From assembly GCF_000731675.1 (NCBI RefSeq), contig NZ_JMIT01000001.1, positions 64,712-128,711 on the forward strand: DNA of 64,000 bases, given 5' to 3'. Positions within the stretch are counted from its first letter, which is position 1, and the number at the start of each line of letters is the position of its first letter. Shown in pieces: positions 51,552 to 60,355 of this stretch. Under the pieces are notes generated by a model. The model made no database searches. It had not been told where the DNA came from and saw only the letters and a list, made by a program, of their open reading frames with translations. The translations under genes were made by a program, and so were the position numbers. The DNA comes from Pseudomonas capeferrum. GTDB taxonomy: Bacteria > Pseudomonadota > Gammaproteobacteria > Pseudomonadales > Pseudomonadaceae.

Positions 51552-52724
51552 TCAGCTGTTGACGCGGCTGGCGAAGTCAGCCAGGTAGCGGTCGGTAATG
51601 CGCTGGCGCAGCGAGAGGTCCTCAAGCGGCGGCACAGGCGTGTAGTCGTAGTCGATGGCGAGTTTGCCGGCCTTGAGGGTTGCTTCGGTGTTGACCTGCT
51701 CGTCGTACCAGGCACTGCCACCGATCAGGTAGCCGCCGGCGATCAGCTCGCGGAACTTGGCGTTGATACCTTCCAGCATGTCCCGGACCAGGGATGGGTG
51801 CATTGGCTTGTCGACCGCCCACAGGTGCGCCTCGGCCATGGTGTCGGCCAGGACTTGCGCGGTGCGGGTGTAGTTCTCGAACGCGAACAGCGGGTCTTCG
51901 GTGCAGGTGCGCGAGCCCCAGAAACGGAAGCCGTCCTCGTTGATAAGGGTGGTCACCTCGTTGCTGTTGAGGTAATTCGCATCGGTTGCCGGGTTCTGCA
52001 GGTCCCAGAACACATCGGCGGTGATGCCGGTTACGCCATTGACCGGAACGTTGGAGAGGGTCTTGTGCCAGCCAATCTCCTGGTCGATCTTAGCGCGCAG
52101 GCCCAAGGCTCGGGCTACTGCCGGCGCAGGGATGGTGCCATTGCTGGCCGTACTCCACTGTTCGAAGTCCGGCCAGATGACCATGACTTCACGGGCACCG
52201 AAATTCTCGCGGTAGGCGACGGCCTCTTCCTTGGTCTTGCAGCCCGAGGCGGCGACGTACGCGAACGCGCGTAGCTGCTGGGCGATCGATACCAAGGCGG
52301 TGGCCACTGGCAAAGAGTCGAGGCCTGGCACCCCCAGGATGCGTGGGGTGACCTTGAGGCGGGTCTTGGCGGCCAGCAGCGCCTTCATGCCGGTGTACTT
52401 GCCGGTGGCGGTGGTGGTGCCGATCAGGTTGCTGGTGGTTTCTGCAGGGGTCGCACCGGTTGCCACCCGCACGACGACGGTCGCAGGCTTGGTTTGGTCT
52501 GCAATCGCCTGCAGGCTGGCGGCCAGAGTTCCCTTGGTGCCGGCTTTGCTGATGGCGGCCTGTACGTTGGTCAGCAGGACGGGAGTATTGAGCGGGAAAA
52601 CCGAGGCGTCGGCGTCGTCTGCGGTGCAGACCAAGCCGACGACGGCGGTAGAAACGGTTCGGATTGGGCGGGTGCCCTCGCTGATTTCGAGGACCCGGAC
52701 GCCGTGATGGTATTCGTCGGCCAT
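51552..52724 (-). CDS. Tail sheath protein FI
   Basis: A 390-residue contractile sheath protein. N-terminal HHGVRVLEISEGTRPIRTVSTAVVGLVCTADDAD and C-terminal segments match P2 FI, proving a contractile-tail (myovirus) phage. First gene of the FI-FII-E-T-U-D late unit, with an Ogr-type dyad 77-97 bases upstream of its ATG. Confidence 0.95.
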   Translation of the reverse strand: MADEYHHGVRVLEISEGTRPIRTVSTAVVGLVCTADDADASVFPLNTPVLLTNVQAAISKAGTKGTLAASLQAIADQTKPATVVVRVATGATPAETTSNLIGTTTATGKYTGMKALLAAKTRLKVTPRILGVPGLDSLPVATALVSIAQQLRAFAYVAASGCKTKEEAVAYRENFGAREVMVIWPDFEQWSTASNGTIPAPAVARALGLRAKIDQEIGWHKTLSNVPVNGVTGITADVFWDLQNPATDANYLNSNEVTTLINEDGFRFWGSRTCTEDPLFAFENYTRTAQVLADTMAEAHLWAVDKPMHPSLVRDMLEGINAKFRELIAGGYLIGGSAWYDEQVNTEATLKAGKLAIDYDYTPVPPLEDLSLRQRITDRYLADFASRVNS

Positions 52725-52800
52725 GGTTGAGTGCCTGTGCGGTGGTTGGAAGACACTGCACAGGCTGACGCGCGCGACGATGAGATGCGATTGAGAGGGC

Positions 52801-52822
52801 TTGTAGTCCAGGTAGCTACAAG
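52801..52822. promoter_or_regulatory. Ogr-type late-promoter dyad upstream of FI
   Basis: TTGTA (52801-52805), 11 bases, TACA (52817-52820), then AG. Identical architecture and shared inner GG-Y-N-G-Y positions with the sites at 57396 and 63627. Centre is 87 bases upstream of the FI ATG, allowing a -55 activator site and a leader of about 30 bases. Confidence 0.75.
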
Positions 52823-52826
52823 GTGT

Positions 52827-53279
52827 TTAAGCGCTACCGACTGCTGCGCGGATGGCATTGATTGCCGTATCTGCAAAGTCTTCGGCCTGCCCATGCGTGG
52901 TTGCCTTGAGCACCTCGACCTTACCTTTGAGGCGGGCCGCCCGGATTGAGCAGACGGCCGCGTGCCACGCCTGCGCCTCCTGCAGGATCGACTCGGCCGC
53001 CTCCATGGGATCGACGCCCTGGGCATCGACCACGGCCTGTACGGTCAGCGGCACCTCACCGGCGTAACCCGCCAGCTTGAAGGCCTTCGCCTCGGCCTCG
53101 GCCAGCTGGTTCTCGATAGCGCGCAGCGGATCGCCCAGCACCGCCGCCAATGCCTGGTCGGCCGCCTTCTCGATTTGCTGCTGGGCCACCAGCAGCGCCG
53201 CGCCAATGGGCAGCGCCTCGAAGTCGAAGCCGTTGTAGTTGGTCTCGCCGTAAACGACGTTCAGAAAGGTCTTTTGCAT
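52827..53279 (-). CDS. Tail-associated protein after the fibre genes, unrecognised
   Basis: A 150-residue protein starting MQKTFLNVVYGETNYNG at the ATG at 53279. It is mostly helical and alanine-rich (AAESILQEAQAWHAAV). It occupies the place of the fibre-assembly chaperone G of P2 and is seven bases downstream of the beta-helix gene. Probably assists or accompanies the fibre; not certain. Confidence 0.62.
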   Translation of the reverse strand: MQKTFLNVVYGETNYNGFDFEALPIGAALLVAQQQIEKAADQALAAVLGDPLRAIENQLAEAEAKAFKLAGYAGEVPLTVQAVVDAQGVDPMEAAESILQEAQAWHAAVCSIRAARLKGKVEVLKATTHGQAEDFADTAINAIRAAVGSA

Positions 53280-53286
53280 GATCGCC

Positions 53287-54018
53287 TCACAGGCTCGACA
53301 GGTTGGTAATGATGTGGCCCAAGTCTTTGGACAGGGTGCCCGCCGCGATACCCACAAACAGCGAGCCATTGAGTGCCGAAGGCACCGCCGTACCGGTCAT
53401 TGACAGCGCAATAAGCGCCGAGCCTGGCCCGATCAGCCTGCCCCGGAAAGTGCCGCGCAGCTCAAGCGTGCAGTTGTACATGCGCACCTGCATAAGGATC
53501 GGGGCCGACGATCCGCTGGCAAAAGCGAGCGCATAGTAGGCGCTCAGATCACCGGCGCTCGAGGCCGGGAGACTGACTGTCACGTTAAGCAGCTGCAGGG
53601 TCGAGCCATTCGACAACCAGAACGATCCCATGCGAGTCAGCTGGTCACTGCCATCGGGCAGAAACTCATTGCAAATCAGCTTTCGCCCCGACCCAGCCAC
53701 AGCTGCAACGATCAACTGACGGCCGGCTGTGAGGATGCTCTTATCCAGCACATAGTCCCTGGCCAGCCACGCCGTAACCCGCCCGCCGTCCGGGGTGGCA
53801 TCGACCGCCCGCTGCAGGGTCTTGAACGGGCTGGCCTCGGTACCGATAGCGTTGTCGTCGCCCAACTGCGGGTCCACCCAGTAGGCGCGAACAATCGACG
53901 GTGCTGCCGCAACCGCTGCCGACACGGCAGCGTCAATCGCGGTCTTTTTACCGCTGAAATAGTCGATCAGCTTGTTGTTTGCCGCGACCAGCGCGGCGAT
54001 TTCAGTTTCAAGGCTCAT
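53287..54018 (-). CDS. Probable tail fibre/tailspike with beta-helix fold
   Basis: A 243-residue protein with an N-terminal helical stretch (MSLETEIAALVAANNKLIDYF) and then YWVDPQLGDDNAIGTEASPFKTLQRAVDA, the entry motif of parallel beta-helix (pectin-lyase-like) spikes. The rest is short beta-strand-like repeats. It likely forms the host-receptor-binding trimer. Follows the collar gene by two bases. No enzymatic residues identified. Confidence 0.65.
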   Translation of the reverse strand: MSLETEIAALVAANNKLIDYFSGKKTAIDAAVSAAVAAAPSIVRAYWVDPQLGDDNAIGTEASPFKTLQRAVDATPDGGRVTAWLARDYVLDKSILTAGRQLIVAAVAGSGRKLICNEFLPDGSDQLTRMGSFWLSNGSTLQLLNVTVSLPASSAGDLSAYYALAFASGSSAPILMQVRMYNCTLELRGTFRGRLIGPGSALIALSMTGTAVPSALNGSLFVGIAAGTLSKDLGHIITNLSSL

Positions 54019-54020
54019 GG

Positions 54021-54707
54021 TTATGATCCGTACAGGTGTTGAACAACGGTGTATTGAAGGGCCATCAGGCCGGTGGCATTGGCAACTGTCGCGCTCAGCA
54101 GGCTGTCACGCGTTTCGGTGGCGGTTTTCTCGGCAGCACTCATACGCTCCAGCAGACCGCTGATTTGCTCTTCTGCAATGCGCTGTAGGCGTTCCTGGCT
54201 AACCAGGCGGTCTTGCTGCTGCAGGGTGCGCAGCTGCTCGGCAATGAGCGCCGTGGCCTGCACGGCCAGAGGCTCGGCCAGCGTCAGGTTGAGGCCGGCG
54301 GCCACGCTGGTAATGGTCACGCTGTCCGCCGGCAGCGCAGCCAGTGACAGGTCGTAGGCCAGCAGCAGGTCGATGTTGGCGGCTTTGTAGGCCAGCGCCT
54401 CGGTCAGGTGCGACCAGACCGCCAACAGGGTGCCGTCGCTCAGGAAAATCCCGACCTCGCGCACCCAGTACGCTGCCGCGCCATCGGCGACAGCAGTCAG
54501 GTGCAACAGCGTGCTACTCAGCTTCTCGCCGCTGGAAATCGGAAAGCGCGCCACCTCGTTGCGCAGGGTCTTCTGCTCGGCGCTCGGGGTGTAGGCCTGG
54601 CTGCCCAGGGCGATATGGCTAATCTCGGCCGAGAGGCCGGTTTTCGTCGCCGTCAGGATCGCCGCCAGGCCGGCCTTGGTGATGACAGGTTGCAAGCCTG
54701 TACTCAT
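54021..54707 (-). CDS. Tail fibre N-terminal/collar protein (DUF3751 type)
   Basis: A 228-residue protein with the tail-collar fibre N-terminus: MSTGLQPVITKAGLAAILTATKTGLSAEISHIALGSQAYTP and AYWVREVGIFLSDGTLLAVWSH. It attaches the fibre to the baseplate. Much shorter than a complete P2 H fibre; the distal part is probably supplied by the 243-residue protein downstream. Coupled to I (ATGA). Confidence 0.85.
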   Translation of the reverse strand: MSTGLQPVITKAGLAAILTATKTGLSAEISHIALGSQAYTPSAEQKTLRNEVARFPISSGEKLSSTLLHLTAVADGAAAYWVREVGIFLSDGTLLAVWSHLTEALAYKAANIDLLLAYDLSLAALPADSVTITSVAAGLNLTLAEPLAVQATALIAEQLRTLQQQDRLVSQERLQRIAEEQISGLLERMSAAEKTATETRDSLLSATVANATGLMALQYTVVQHLYGS

Positions 54708-55426
54708 AGAACAGCCTCCATGTAGCCCCGCACGACCGTGCGCACCTGCGCCGCGTTGGCCACCAGCGGGGCACCTTCTGCTTGAATGGGTACGCCCTGC
54801 GCCTCGGCAAATCGCCGGGATACGCTGGACGCGTTGAGGGCATTGGCAAACAGCACCATCTGCGCCATGGGATCGAACGGCACCGCCTGGGCATCCATGG
54901 ATCGATGCTGTACGGCGCGCGCCTGGAAGGCGTTACCGAGCACCAGACCGCCGTCGAAGCGGGCACCCAGCCGAAACTCGTAATGGCTGCGCTCGTTCTT
55001 CGCCGCATCGACCAGGGCACGCAAACGCGCGCCCAGCTCGGGGGAGATAATTGAACCCTCACCCGCCCGGTTTTCGTTGGCCCAGGCCGTGACCTGGAAC
55101 GTGTACGGCGCGGCGTTCGGTATCTGGTGCCACTCCTTGAACTCCGCGTTGACCCGCACTGCCTTGAGTACTCGCCGGACTGCTCCGACGGTGCCCTTGG
55201 TCTTGTGAACCGGAATCGCCTCGCGGATCAGTGCACGGCGCTGCTCGTCGGTGTAGGCCGCTTCCCAGCCTTCCACCTTGAGCGCCCAGCCCAGCCAGGG
55301 CAGGAAATTAGGCGGGCAGCGCGCCGAATCGGCCACGCCGCGAATGATTTCTGGGTCCACACCCAACTCGCCGACGCGCTCCAGCGAGCGCTCCAGCAGC
55401 GTGGCGTTGCGGGGTAGCAGGCTCAT
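54704..55426 (-). CDS. Baseplate protein I
   Basis: A 240-residue P2 gpI homologue (start MSLLPRNATLLERSLERVGELG; ARCPPNFLPWLGWALKVEGWE is the family core). Coupled to J and the fibre gene by ATGA overlaps. Confidence 0.93.
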   Translation of the reverse strand: MSLLPRNATLLERSLERVGELGVDPEIIRGVADSARCPPNFLPWLGWALKVEGWEAAYTDEQRRALIREAIPVHKTKGTVGAVRRVLKAVRVNAEFKEWHQIPNAAPYTFQVTAWANENRAGEGSIISPELGARLRALVDAAKNERSHYEFRLGARFDGGLVLGNAFQARAVQHRSMDAQAVPFDPMAQMVLFANALNASSVSRRFAEAQGVPIQAEGAPLVANAAQVRTVVRGYMEAVL

Positions 55427-56436
55427 GTGGCCAACCTGCTGGTCAGGTCAATGGAGGTGGCGCGCGGGTAATGTCGCTTGTCACACACCACCCCCTCGAC
55501 CGGCTGGACCAGGTCAACCCGACTGATCCCTGTTACGTGCAACGCTGCATAGATAGCCGAAACCGGCAACTTCCCCTCCAGCCGGCGCGAGGCGGCAATG
55601 GTGGTATCCAAGCTGGCCCTGGCGGTGGCGAGGACAACATCAGGATCTGGCCCGTCCTCTACCCAGAGGACTGCCTCGACCTTGAAGTCGGTCGGGATAC
55701 CAACCTGCGCCCGTGGCCGGTCCGTTACTGGGCGCACATCCTCTGCCGACAGCGCCTTTAGGACAATCGACACCAGTTGCACCTCTGGCACGGTGCTGTT
55801 TGGCCTGGGCAGGACAGCCAGCGATACGTCGCCAGGTAGCGGATTGGCCAAGCCTGCGTCGTAGTCGCAGACCACAACAATGGCCCCGGCGGGTAGCTGC
55901 GCTTTCACCGCAGCTGGCACCGCCACCCCGGAAAACCGGGGCGAATCGACTGAGACGTGCACCAGCTCGGCCGACGAACTCATCGCGTGATATTCATATG
56001 CGCCGCTACTGCCTGCGACGGACAGCGCTTCCAGCGATAGACGCGTGCGGTAGCGCAGCGCCTCGTCGCTTTCCATCACTGCTGCCACAGGCGGTACCGC
56101 GTCTGGATCAGCCGCCCGAATGGTCAGCCGCTGCACGCCGTAATCGGCCGCACGATTGTCCAGGTCGGCGCCCTTGGCATAGGCCAGCAAGCTTGCCTTG
56201 GCCGCGTCGTTGACCCGTTGGCGGAGGATGAGCTCACGATAGGCGTTCTCCTCCAGCATCTTGACCACGGGGTCCGACTCGAGCGCTAGCCGCGCCGCGA
56301 CGGCTGGCTGCTCCTCGATCGGATAAAGGCTGACAAAACGCGCCTTGCGTGCGTCGAGAATGGTCTCGAAATCGAGCATCTCGATGATGTCTGGCGCCGG
56401 CAGCAAGCTCAGATCGATCATGCGGGTTGCGCTCAT
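55423..56436 (-). CDS. Baseplate assembly protein J
   Basis: A 337-residue P2 gpJ/gp6-like wedge protein. Family segments LLPAPDIIEMLDFETILDAR, ENAYRELILRQRVNDAAKA and the C-terminal PVSAIYAALHVTGISRVDLVQP are present. Coupled upstream to W and downstream to I. Confidence 0.94.
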   Translation of the reverse strand: MSATRMIDLSLLPAPDIIEMLDFETILDARKARFVSLYPIEEQPAVAARLALESDPVVKMLEENAYRELILRQRVNDAAKASLLAYAKGADLDNRAADYGVQRLTIRAADPDAVPPVAAVMESDEALRYRTRLSLEALSVAGSSGAYEYHAMSSSAELVHVSVDSPRFSGVAVPAAVKAQLPAGAIVVVCDYDAGLANPLPGDVSLAVLPRPNSTVPEVQLVSIVLKALSAEDVRPVTDRPRAQVGIPTDFKVEAVLWVEDGPDPDVVLATARASLDTTIAASRRLEGKLPVSAIYAALHVTGISRVDLVQPVEGVVCDKRHYPRATSIDLTSRLAT

Positions 56437-56777
56437 CGGGCGGCCCCCAGCTGTAGTGGCGTGCGGATGCTCAGCGGTGCATTGGTGTCGATCTGCCTGG
56501 CTTCGATTTCAAGGGTGGCAGCGCCCGTCATGGAATCGACATCGAGGCGAACCTTATTGAGAGTGATCCGGGGCTCCCACTGCATGATGGCCATGGCAGA
56601 GGCGGCGTAAAGGCGCAGCCGCGTTGCAGAATTCTGGGGTTGGTCGATCAGTTCGGGGATCAAGCTGCCATAGTCGCGGCGCATCACTCTGGTCCCGATA
56701 CGGGTGGTGAGGATGTCCACGATCGATTGAATGATGTGGTCCTCTTCCCCGATGGCTTCTCCGGTGTGTCGGTTCAT
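56433..56777 (-). CDS. Baseplate protein W (gp25-like)
   Basis: A 114-residue gp25/GPW-family wedge protein; EEDHIIQSIVDILTTRIGTRVMRRDYGSLIPELID is the signature, with the conserved RRDYGS. Overlaps V and J by four bases each. Confidence 0.94.
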   Translation of the reverse strand: MNRHTGEAIGEEDHIIQSIVDILTTRIGTRVMRRDYGSLIPELIDQPQNSATRLRLYAASAMAIMQWEPRITLNKVRLDVDSMTGAATLEIEARQIDTNAPLSIRTPLQLGAAR

Positions 56778-57349
56778 TTCACGGGGACCCCGGTTTTGCT
56801 TGGGCCGCTCATGACGCCGCGGTGCAGGTGGCTGACCAGGCTGATTTCCTGGGCCACGACGTCTTCCGAGACGATCACCGTGCCGGTGACGTTCTGGTTG
56901 CCTTTTTGGGTGTAGTCCCCTTGATGGTCTATGTCGCCGACGATGCGAATTCCGCCGTCACTGATGAGTTCGGTAGTTCCACCCGACGGAAGTGCAGCGC
57001 TCAGGTGGTGAGCTTCGCTGTCGTATTCGATGACAGCGCCGTCTGCATAGGTGCGGCGGTGCAGGCCTGGGCGGTCACCATTCGGCGGAATGAGATCGCT
57101 GAAGAGCCCGGTGATTGCCACGCCGTTGGCGAGTTGGCCACTCGGTGAAAGAAGAATGACCTGCTCGTTGACGGTGGGTGGGTCCCACTCTCGGTCGGCG
57201 CCGGTGCGGAGGGCGAGCCACGGTAACCAGGTGGTCAGCAACTCGCCAGTGCGCACCCGCACACGAGGCGGCTTGTGCTGCACCTCGGCAATGGTGCCAA
57301 AGCGGACAAGGTTTTCTATGAGGCGGGCAAGTTCGGCGAGGCTGTTCAT
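56774..57349 (-). CDS. Baseplate spike protein V
   Basis: A 191-residue membrane-piercing spike of the P2 gpV type: OB-fold N-terminus (LIENLVRFGTIAEVQHKPPRVRVRTGELLTTWLPW), then repeats, and a C-terminal beta-helix ending HLHRGVMSGPSKTGVPVK with the HxH iron-type tip. The ATG at 57349 is used; an ATG at 57391 would add 14 residues but lies inside the promoter dyad region. First gene of the V-W-J-I-fibre late unit. Confidence 0.9.
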   Translation of the reverse strand: MNSLAELARLIENLVRFGTIAEVQHKPPRVRVRTGELLTTWLPWLALRTGADREWDPPTVNEQVILLSPSGQLANGVAITGLFSDLIPPNGDRPGLHRRTYADGAVIEYDSEAHHLSAALPSGGTTELISDGGIRIVGDIDHQGDYTQKGNQNVTGTVIVSEDVVAQEISLVSHLHRGVMSGPSKTGVPVK

Positions 57350-57395
57350 GCTGGTGATGGTCGCGCCGCCTACGCGTGCGCGCATCACCATGGCC

Positions 57396-57417
57396 TTGTA
57401 GGGAGGGCTGTTACAGG
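57396..57417. promoter_or_regulatory. Ogr-type late-promoter dyad upstream of V
   Basis: TTGTA (57396-57400), 11 bases, TACA (57412-57415), then GG. Same architecture as the sites before FI and O/P. It overlaps the stop codon of S, so the late promoter of V is embedded in the end of the preceding gene. Confidence 0.75.
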
Positions 57418-57866
57418 GTCAGATGAGCGAGCAAGGTGTCGCGAACCTGGTCGAGTTCGGTGTCGGTGAGGCCGAGGAGCTCGCGCTGGTCGTACTGGAC
57501 GGCCGGCGCATTGCGGGCTGCACGATCGCGTAGGCCTTCCTGGTGCACCCGTGCAATCCTGGCGATTCGACCGGTGAAACCCACGGTGGCCGCGTTTCCG
57601 TCACCACGGGCTTTCATGAAGGTCGCGGTGCGCAGCTTCTGAAACATCTTCACTTTGGCGCGGATTCGCCCTTTTTTGCCGCGCAGTTGTCGTGGTTTGC
57701 GGGGCACATACGCCGAGCCGTCCGGGTTCTGTTGCGCTGTGATGCGCCGCTGCTGGCTGCGCCTGAGTTGTTGGGCTATCGAGCGGGCCAGCTTGGAGCG
57801 CTCCGCCGGCTCGATGCGCTGTAGGAGCGGACTTACCCAGTCCTCCAGGGCTTCAAGATCAGCCAT
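57411..57866 (-). CDS. Tail completion protein S
   Basis: A 151-residue P2 gpS (virion morphogenesis) homologue, start MADLEALEDWVSPLLQRIEP. QNPDGSAYVPRKPRQLRGKKGRIR is the family core. The ATG at 57866 overlaps the end of R. Confidence 0.9.
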   Translation of the reverse strand: MADLEALEDWVSPLLQRIEPAERSKLARSIAQQLRRSQQRRITAQQNPDGSAYVPRKPRQLRGKKGRIRAKVKMFQKLRTATFMKARGDGNAATVGFTGRIARIARVHQEGLRDRAARNAPAVQYDQRELLGLTDTELDQVRDTLLAHLTL

Positions 57867-58392
57867 GGCTTGGTCGCCTTGGATGCGGTACCGACAACGC
57901 CATGCCTTCCGGCGCCGACGGCGGCAGCCAAGAGGCCAGCGGCTGGCCATCTGCGAAGATGGTCACCTCGCCATAGTCCTGGTATGGCTCGTACTGCGGT
58001 TCGCCGGGGTGGGTGACGTCATAGGTCCCGTCCGCCTGGCGCTTGACCACGACACGTTCGGTCAGCGGCAGGGTAATGCTCATGTCCACCTTGCTCCGGT
58101 CGATAAGGTCGACCTCGAACTTGACGCTGTTGGCGGCCTTTTCGAGGTTGACCAACAGTTCCGACTGGTTGACCCGGAGCCAGCCCAGAATCGGCAGCAT
58201 CACGCTGTCGGGGTGACCCGCGAAGTCGGTCAGGATGATTTGCAGCGTGTAGCTGTATTCGAACGACAGGGTTGGAGCCGCAGTGCAGCGGACCTTACCG
58301 GCGTCGATGAACATCAGCAGCGCATCGGGGTTTGGCTTGAGGCCAGGGACGGCCGCGAGCAGATGGTCGCGGAGGCTATTGGGCTTGTTCAT
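57859..58392 (-). CDS. Tail completion protein R
   Basis: A 177-residue P2 gpR homologue (start MNKPNSLRDHLLAAVPGLKPNPD; IILTDFAGHPDSVMLPILGWLRVNQ). Coupled to S and to the Rz1-like gene by overlaps. Confidence 0.92.
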   Translation of the reverse strand: MNKPNSLRDHLLAAVPGLKPNPDALLMFIDAGKVRCTAAPTLSFEYSYTLQIILTDFAGHPDSVMLPILGWLRVNQSELLVNLEKAANSVKFEVDLIDRSKVDMSITLPLTERVVVKRQADGTYDVTHPGEPQYEPYQDYGEVTIFADGQPLASWLPPSAPEGMALSVPHPRRPSHG

Positions 58393-58643
58393 GGGTTCAC
58401 CTGGTGCTGATAGACACGGTCGACTTGGGCGGCACATTCGGCCCAGGCCTGTTCAACAATGTCCTGGTCATTGAGAAGGTCCCCGTTGGCCGTCGGCGCC
58501 GTCGCCGGCAGGACGCACGGGACCACCACCGGACAGCCATTGACGGTAAGCGTCGGCGCCGGTGAGGGCGGGACGCTCCCGCAGCCGGCGAGCAGCATCA
58601 GGCAGAAGCTGGCGAGCCCAGTCCCGGAGTTGGTCATTTTCAT
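58389..58643 (-). CDS. Outer-membrane spanin Rz1-like lipoprotein (LysC type)
   Basis: An 84-residue lipoprotein with a signal peptide and lipobox LLAGC, followed by the proline-rich PPSPAPTL. Its first 176 bases lie within the Rz-like gene in a different frame, the classic nested spanin arrangement. The mature part pairs with the Rz-like protein to fuse inner and outer membranes at lysis. Confidence 0.85.
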   Translation of the reverse strand: MKMTNSGTGLASFCLMLLAGCGSVPPSPAPTLTVNGCPVVVPCVLPATAPTANGDLLNDQDIVEQAWAECAAQVDRVYQHQVNP

Positions 58644-58932
58644 GCTTGAGTGCCTCGATTGTGCGTTGGCGGGTGGCCAAGCCCTGGCGCAGTTCGCCCT
58701 GAGTCTTCAGGAGTTGGGCCTGGCCGTTGCGCTCGCGCTCCAGGGTGGATTTCAGCTCGGTGGCGGTGGCCAGGTTGCGGCGGGCATCGGCCTGGGCGGT
58801 TGTGAGCTGGCCCTCCAGCCCCTTGGTCTTGGCCTTCTCAGTCCCGAGCAGGAGCTGTTGACCCCAACCCCACAGCCCGGCCGACACCGCGGCGAACAGA
58901 GCACCGGCCAGCACCCCGTCGCGCAGGTCCAT
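58468..58932 (-). CDS. Inner-membrane spanin Rz-like protein (LysB type)
   Basis: A 154-residue protein with an N-terminal membrane anchor (GVLAGALFAAVSAGLWGWG) and a long coiled coil (about residues 33-115). The frame of the Rz1-like gene is nested in its 3' half. It starts one base into the endolysin stop. Confidence 0.86.
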   Translation of the reverse strand: MDLRDGVLAGALFAAVSAGLWGWGQQLLLGTEKAKTKGLEGQLTTAQADARRNLATATELKSTLERERNGQAQLLKTQGELRQGLATRQRTIEALKHENDQLRDWARQLLPDAARRLRERPALTGADAYRQWLSGGGPVRPAGDGADGQRGPSQ

Positions 58933-59789
58933 CAGGCTGCCTCCTGTCCGCAGCCGCAGTCCTGGTGCCGCTCAAAGGCGCGTTGCAGCTTCACGTCGTA
59001 TAGGTTCCGCTTGTAGTCCGGGCCGTTGTACAGCTCGGCCACCTTGGCCCATTTGAGCGACTTGAGGGCCTTGAGCAGGGTAGGGTCGGCCTCGATGTAG
59101 CGGACGAAGGCCTCCAACTGGTCCGACTCGCTGCGGCTCATAGCATCGACGAAGGCCTGGACGCTGGGATAGCCCAGTCGCTCCCAGTGGAAGCCCATCA
59201 CCTGGAAGGCGCCCCAGCTGCAGGATTCTAGGGCGGCCTGCTCGTCGATCATCCGGGCCTGGGCCAGGCGCTGGTGTTCTGCGGTACCGCCGACATAGCC
59301 GCCGAACTTCGGATTGACCAGGGCCGGGAACTGCTTGGCCAGCTCGTCGGAACGCTGGCGAAGTTGATCGGTCAGCTGCTCCAGCTCGTCCTGGTTGTCA
59401 CCGGGCCGGCGGATCTTCTGCAGGCGGGCGTACATGATGTGTCGCTCGTACAGGATCACCGGCTTGCCGTTATCCAGGAAGCCACGCCCTTTGGACTCGA
59501 CCTCGTTGAGCGCATACACAGCCGCCAGGGGTACGCCCAGGCGGTCGGCAGCTCGCACCATGTCGGCATTTTTCAGCAGGTGAGCGCAGTCGGCACCCTG
59601 CAGGCTGGCCAGCGTTTTAGGGCCGGCGATACCGTCCGCAACCAGGTCTGCCTGGTGCTGGTAGGCACGGACAGCGGCCTCGGTGGCGTCACCATACACG
59701 CCATCGGCGCTTATCTTGGCGCCGCGGGCAATGAGCTTGCGCTGCAGGTCGCGCACCGCCTGGGAGCGGTCACCATGGCGAAGAGTCAT
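58932..59789 (-). CDS. Endolysin: N-acetylmuramidase with peptidoglycan-binding domain
   Basis: A 285-residue lysin. The N-terminal PG_binding_1 domain (LRHGDRSQAVRDLQRKLIARG, ISADGVYGDATEAAVRAYQ) is followed by a DUF3380/N-acetylmuramidase catalytic domain (VYALNEVESKGRGFLDNGKPVILYERHIMY with the conserved Glu, and ESCSWGAFQVMGFHW). It replaces the P2 K endolysin. Coupled to the holin. Confidence 0.92.
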   Translation of the reverse strand: MTLRHGDRSQAVRDLQRKLIARGAKISADGVYGDATEAAVRAYQHQADLVADGIAGPKTLASLQGADCAHLLKNADMVRAADRLGVPLAAVYALNEVESKGRGFLDNGKPVILYERHIMYARLQKIRRPGDNQDELEQLTDQLRQRSDELAKQFPALVNPKFGGYVGGTAEHQRLAQARMIDEQAALESCSWGAFQVMGFHWERLGYPSVQAFVDAMSRSESDQLEAFVRYIEADPTLLKALKSLKWAKVAELYNGPDYKRNLYDVKLQRAFERHQDCGCGQEAA

Positions 59790-60100
59790 AGTGTGCCCTC
59801 CTTGCGAGTGAAAGTTTTCTTCGCAGCCGCCCGAACGAACTCGATGCCCAGCAGGCCGATCAGGCCCCCGAAGAAAGGTGCGGCGGTCAGTGGGATGCCG
59901 ATCAACGACAGCCCATGGCTGGCCGATAGGGCAACGAATCCGCACAGCGGTGCCTCGATGACCAGTTGGCGGAGCTTCCCGCCGCCATAGACAACCCGCA
60001 GGGCGGCAATCAGGGCCGCCAGCAGGCCGGCATACAGCCCGGGCCAGTTGTTTTCGAGCCATGTTGCGAGAAAGGCCCAGGTTTCAGGACGGTCAGGCAT
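59786..60100 (-). CDS. Holin (lambda-holin family)
   Basis: A 104-residue protein with about three hydrophobic segments (LYAGLLAALIAALRVVYGGG; LCGFVALSASHGLSLIG; FFGGLIGLLGIEFV) and a basic tail AAAKKTFTRKEG. AAGGA site before the ATG at 60100. Forms the inner-membrane pore for lysin release. Confidence 0.85.
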   Translation of the reverse strand: MPDRPETWAFLATWLENNWPGLYAGLLAALIAALRVVYGGGKLRQLVIEAPLCGFVALSASHGLSLIGIPLTAAPFFGGLIGLLGIEFVRAAAKKTFTRKEGTL

Positions 60101-60142
60101 GGGAGTCCTTCCATGGTTTCGGGTTGGTTTGGTCATGGGCAG

Positions 60143-60355
60143 TCACTCCCACAGGTTCACCATCTGGCGTTCAGGCGCAGAGGTTTGGATTTCGGGTAGG
60201 TCGACCAGCACGCCGGCCTTGAGCACCGGGCCGAGGGCGGCCAGACCGGGGTTGGCGTCGAGGACAGCCTCAACGACACCCGCCGTTCGGCCGTAGTGAC
60301 GCCAGCACAGCGCGTCGACGGTATCGTTTTGCTGGGTTCGGAGTTGAGTGGACAT
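60143..60355 (-). CDS. Tail protein X
   Basis: A 70-residue P2 gpX/LysM-like protein with QQNDTVDALCWRHYGRTAGVVEAVLDANPGLA, the family signature. The ATG at 60355 shares one base with the L stop; a GTG one codon earlier is an alternative. Confidence 0.92.
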   Translation of the reverse strand: MSTQLRTQQNDTVDALCWRHYGRTAGVVEAVLDANPGLAALGPVLKAGVLVDLPEIQTSAPERQMVNLWE

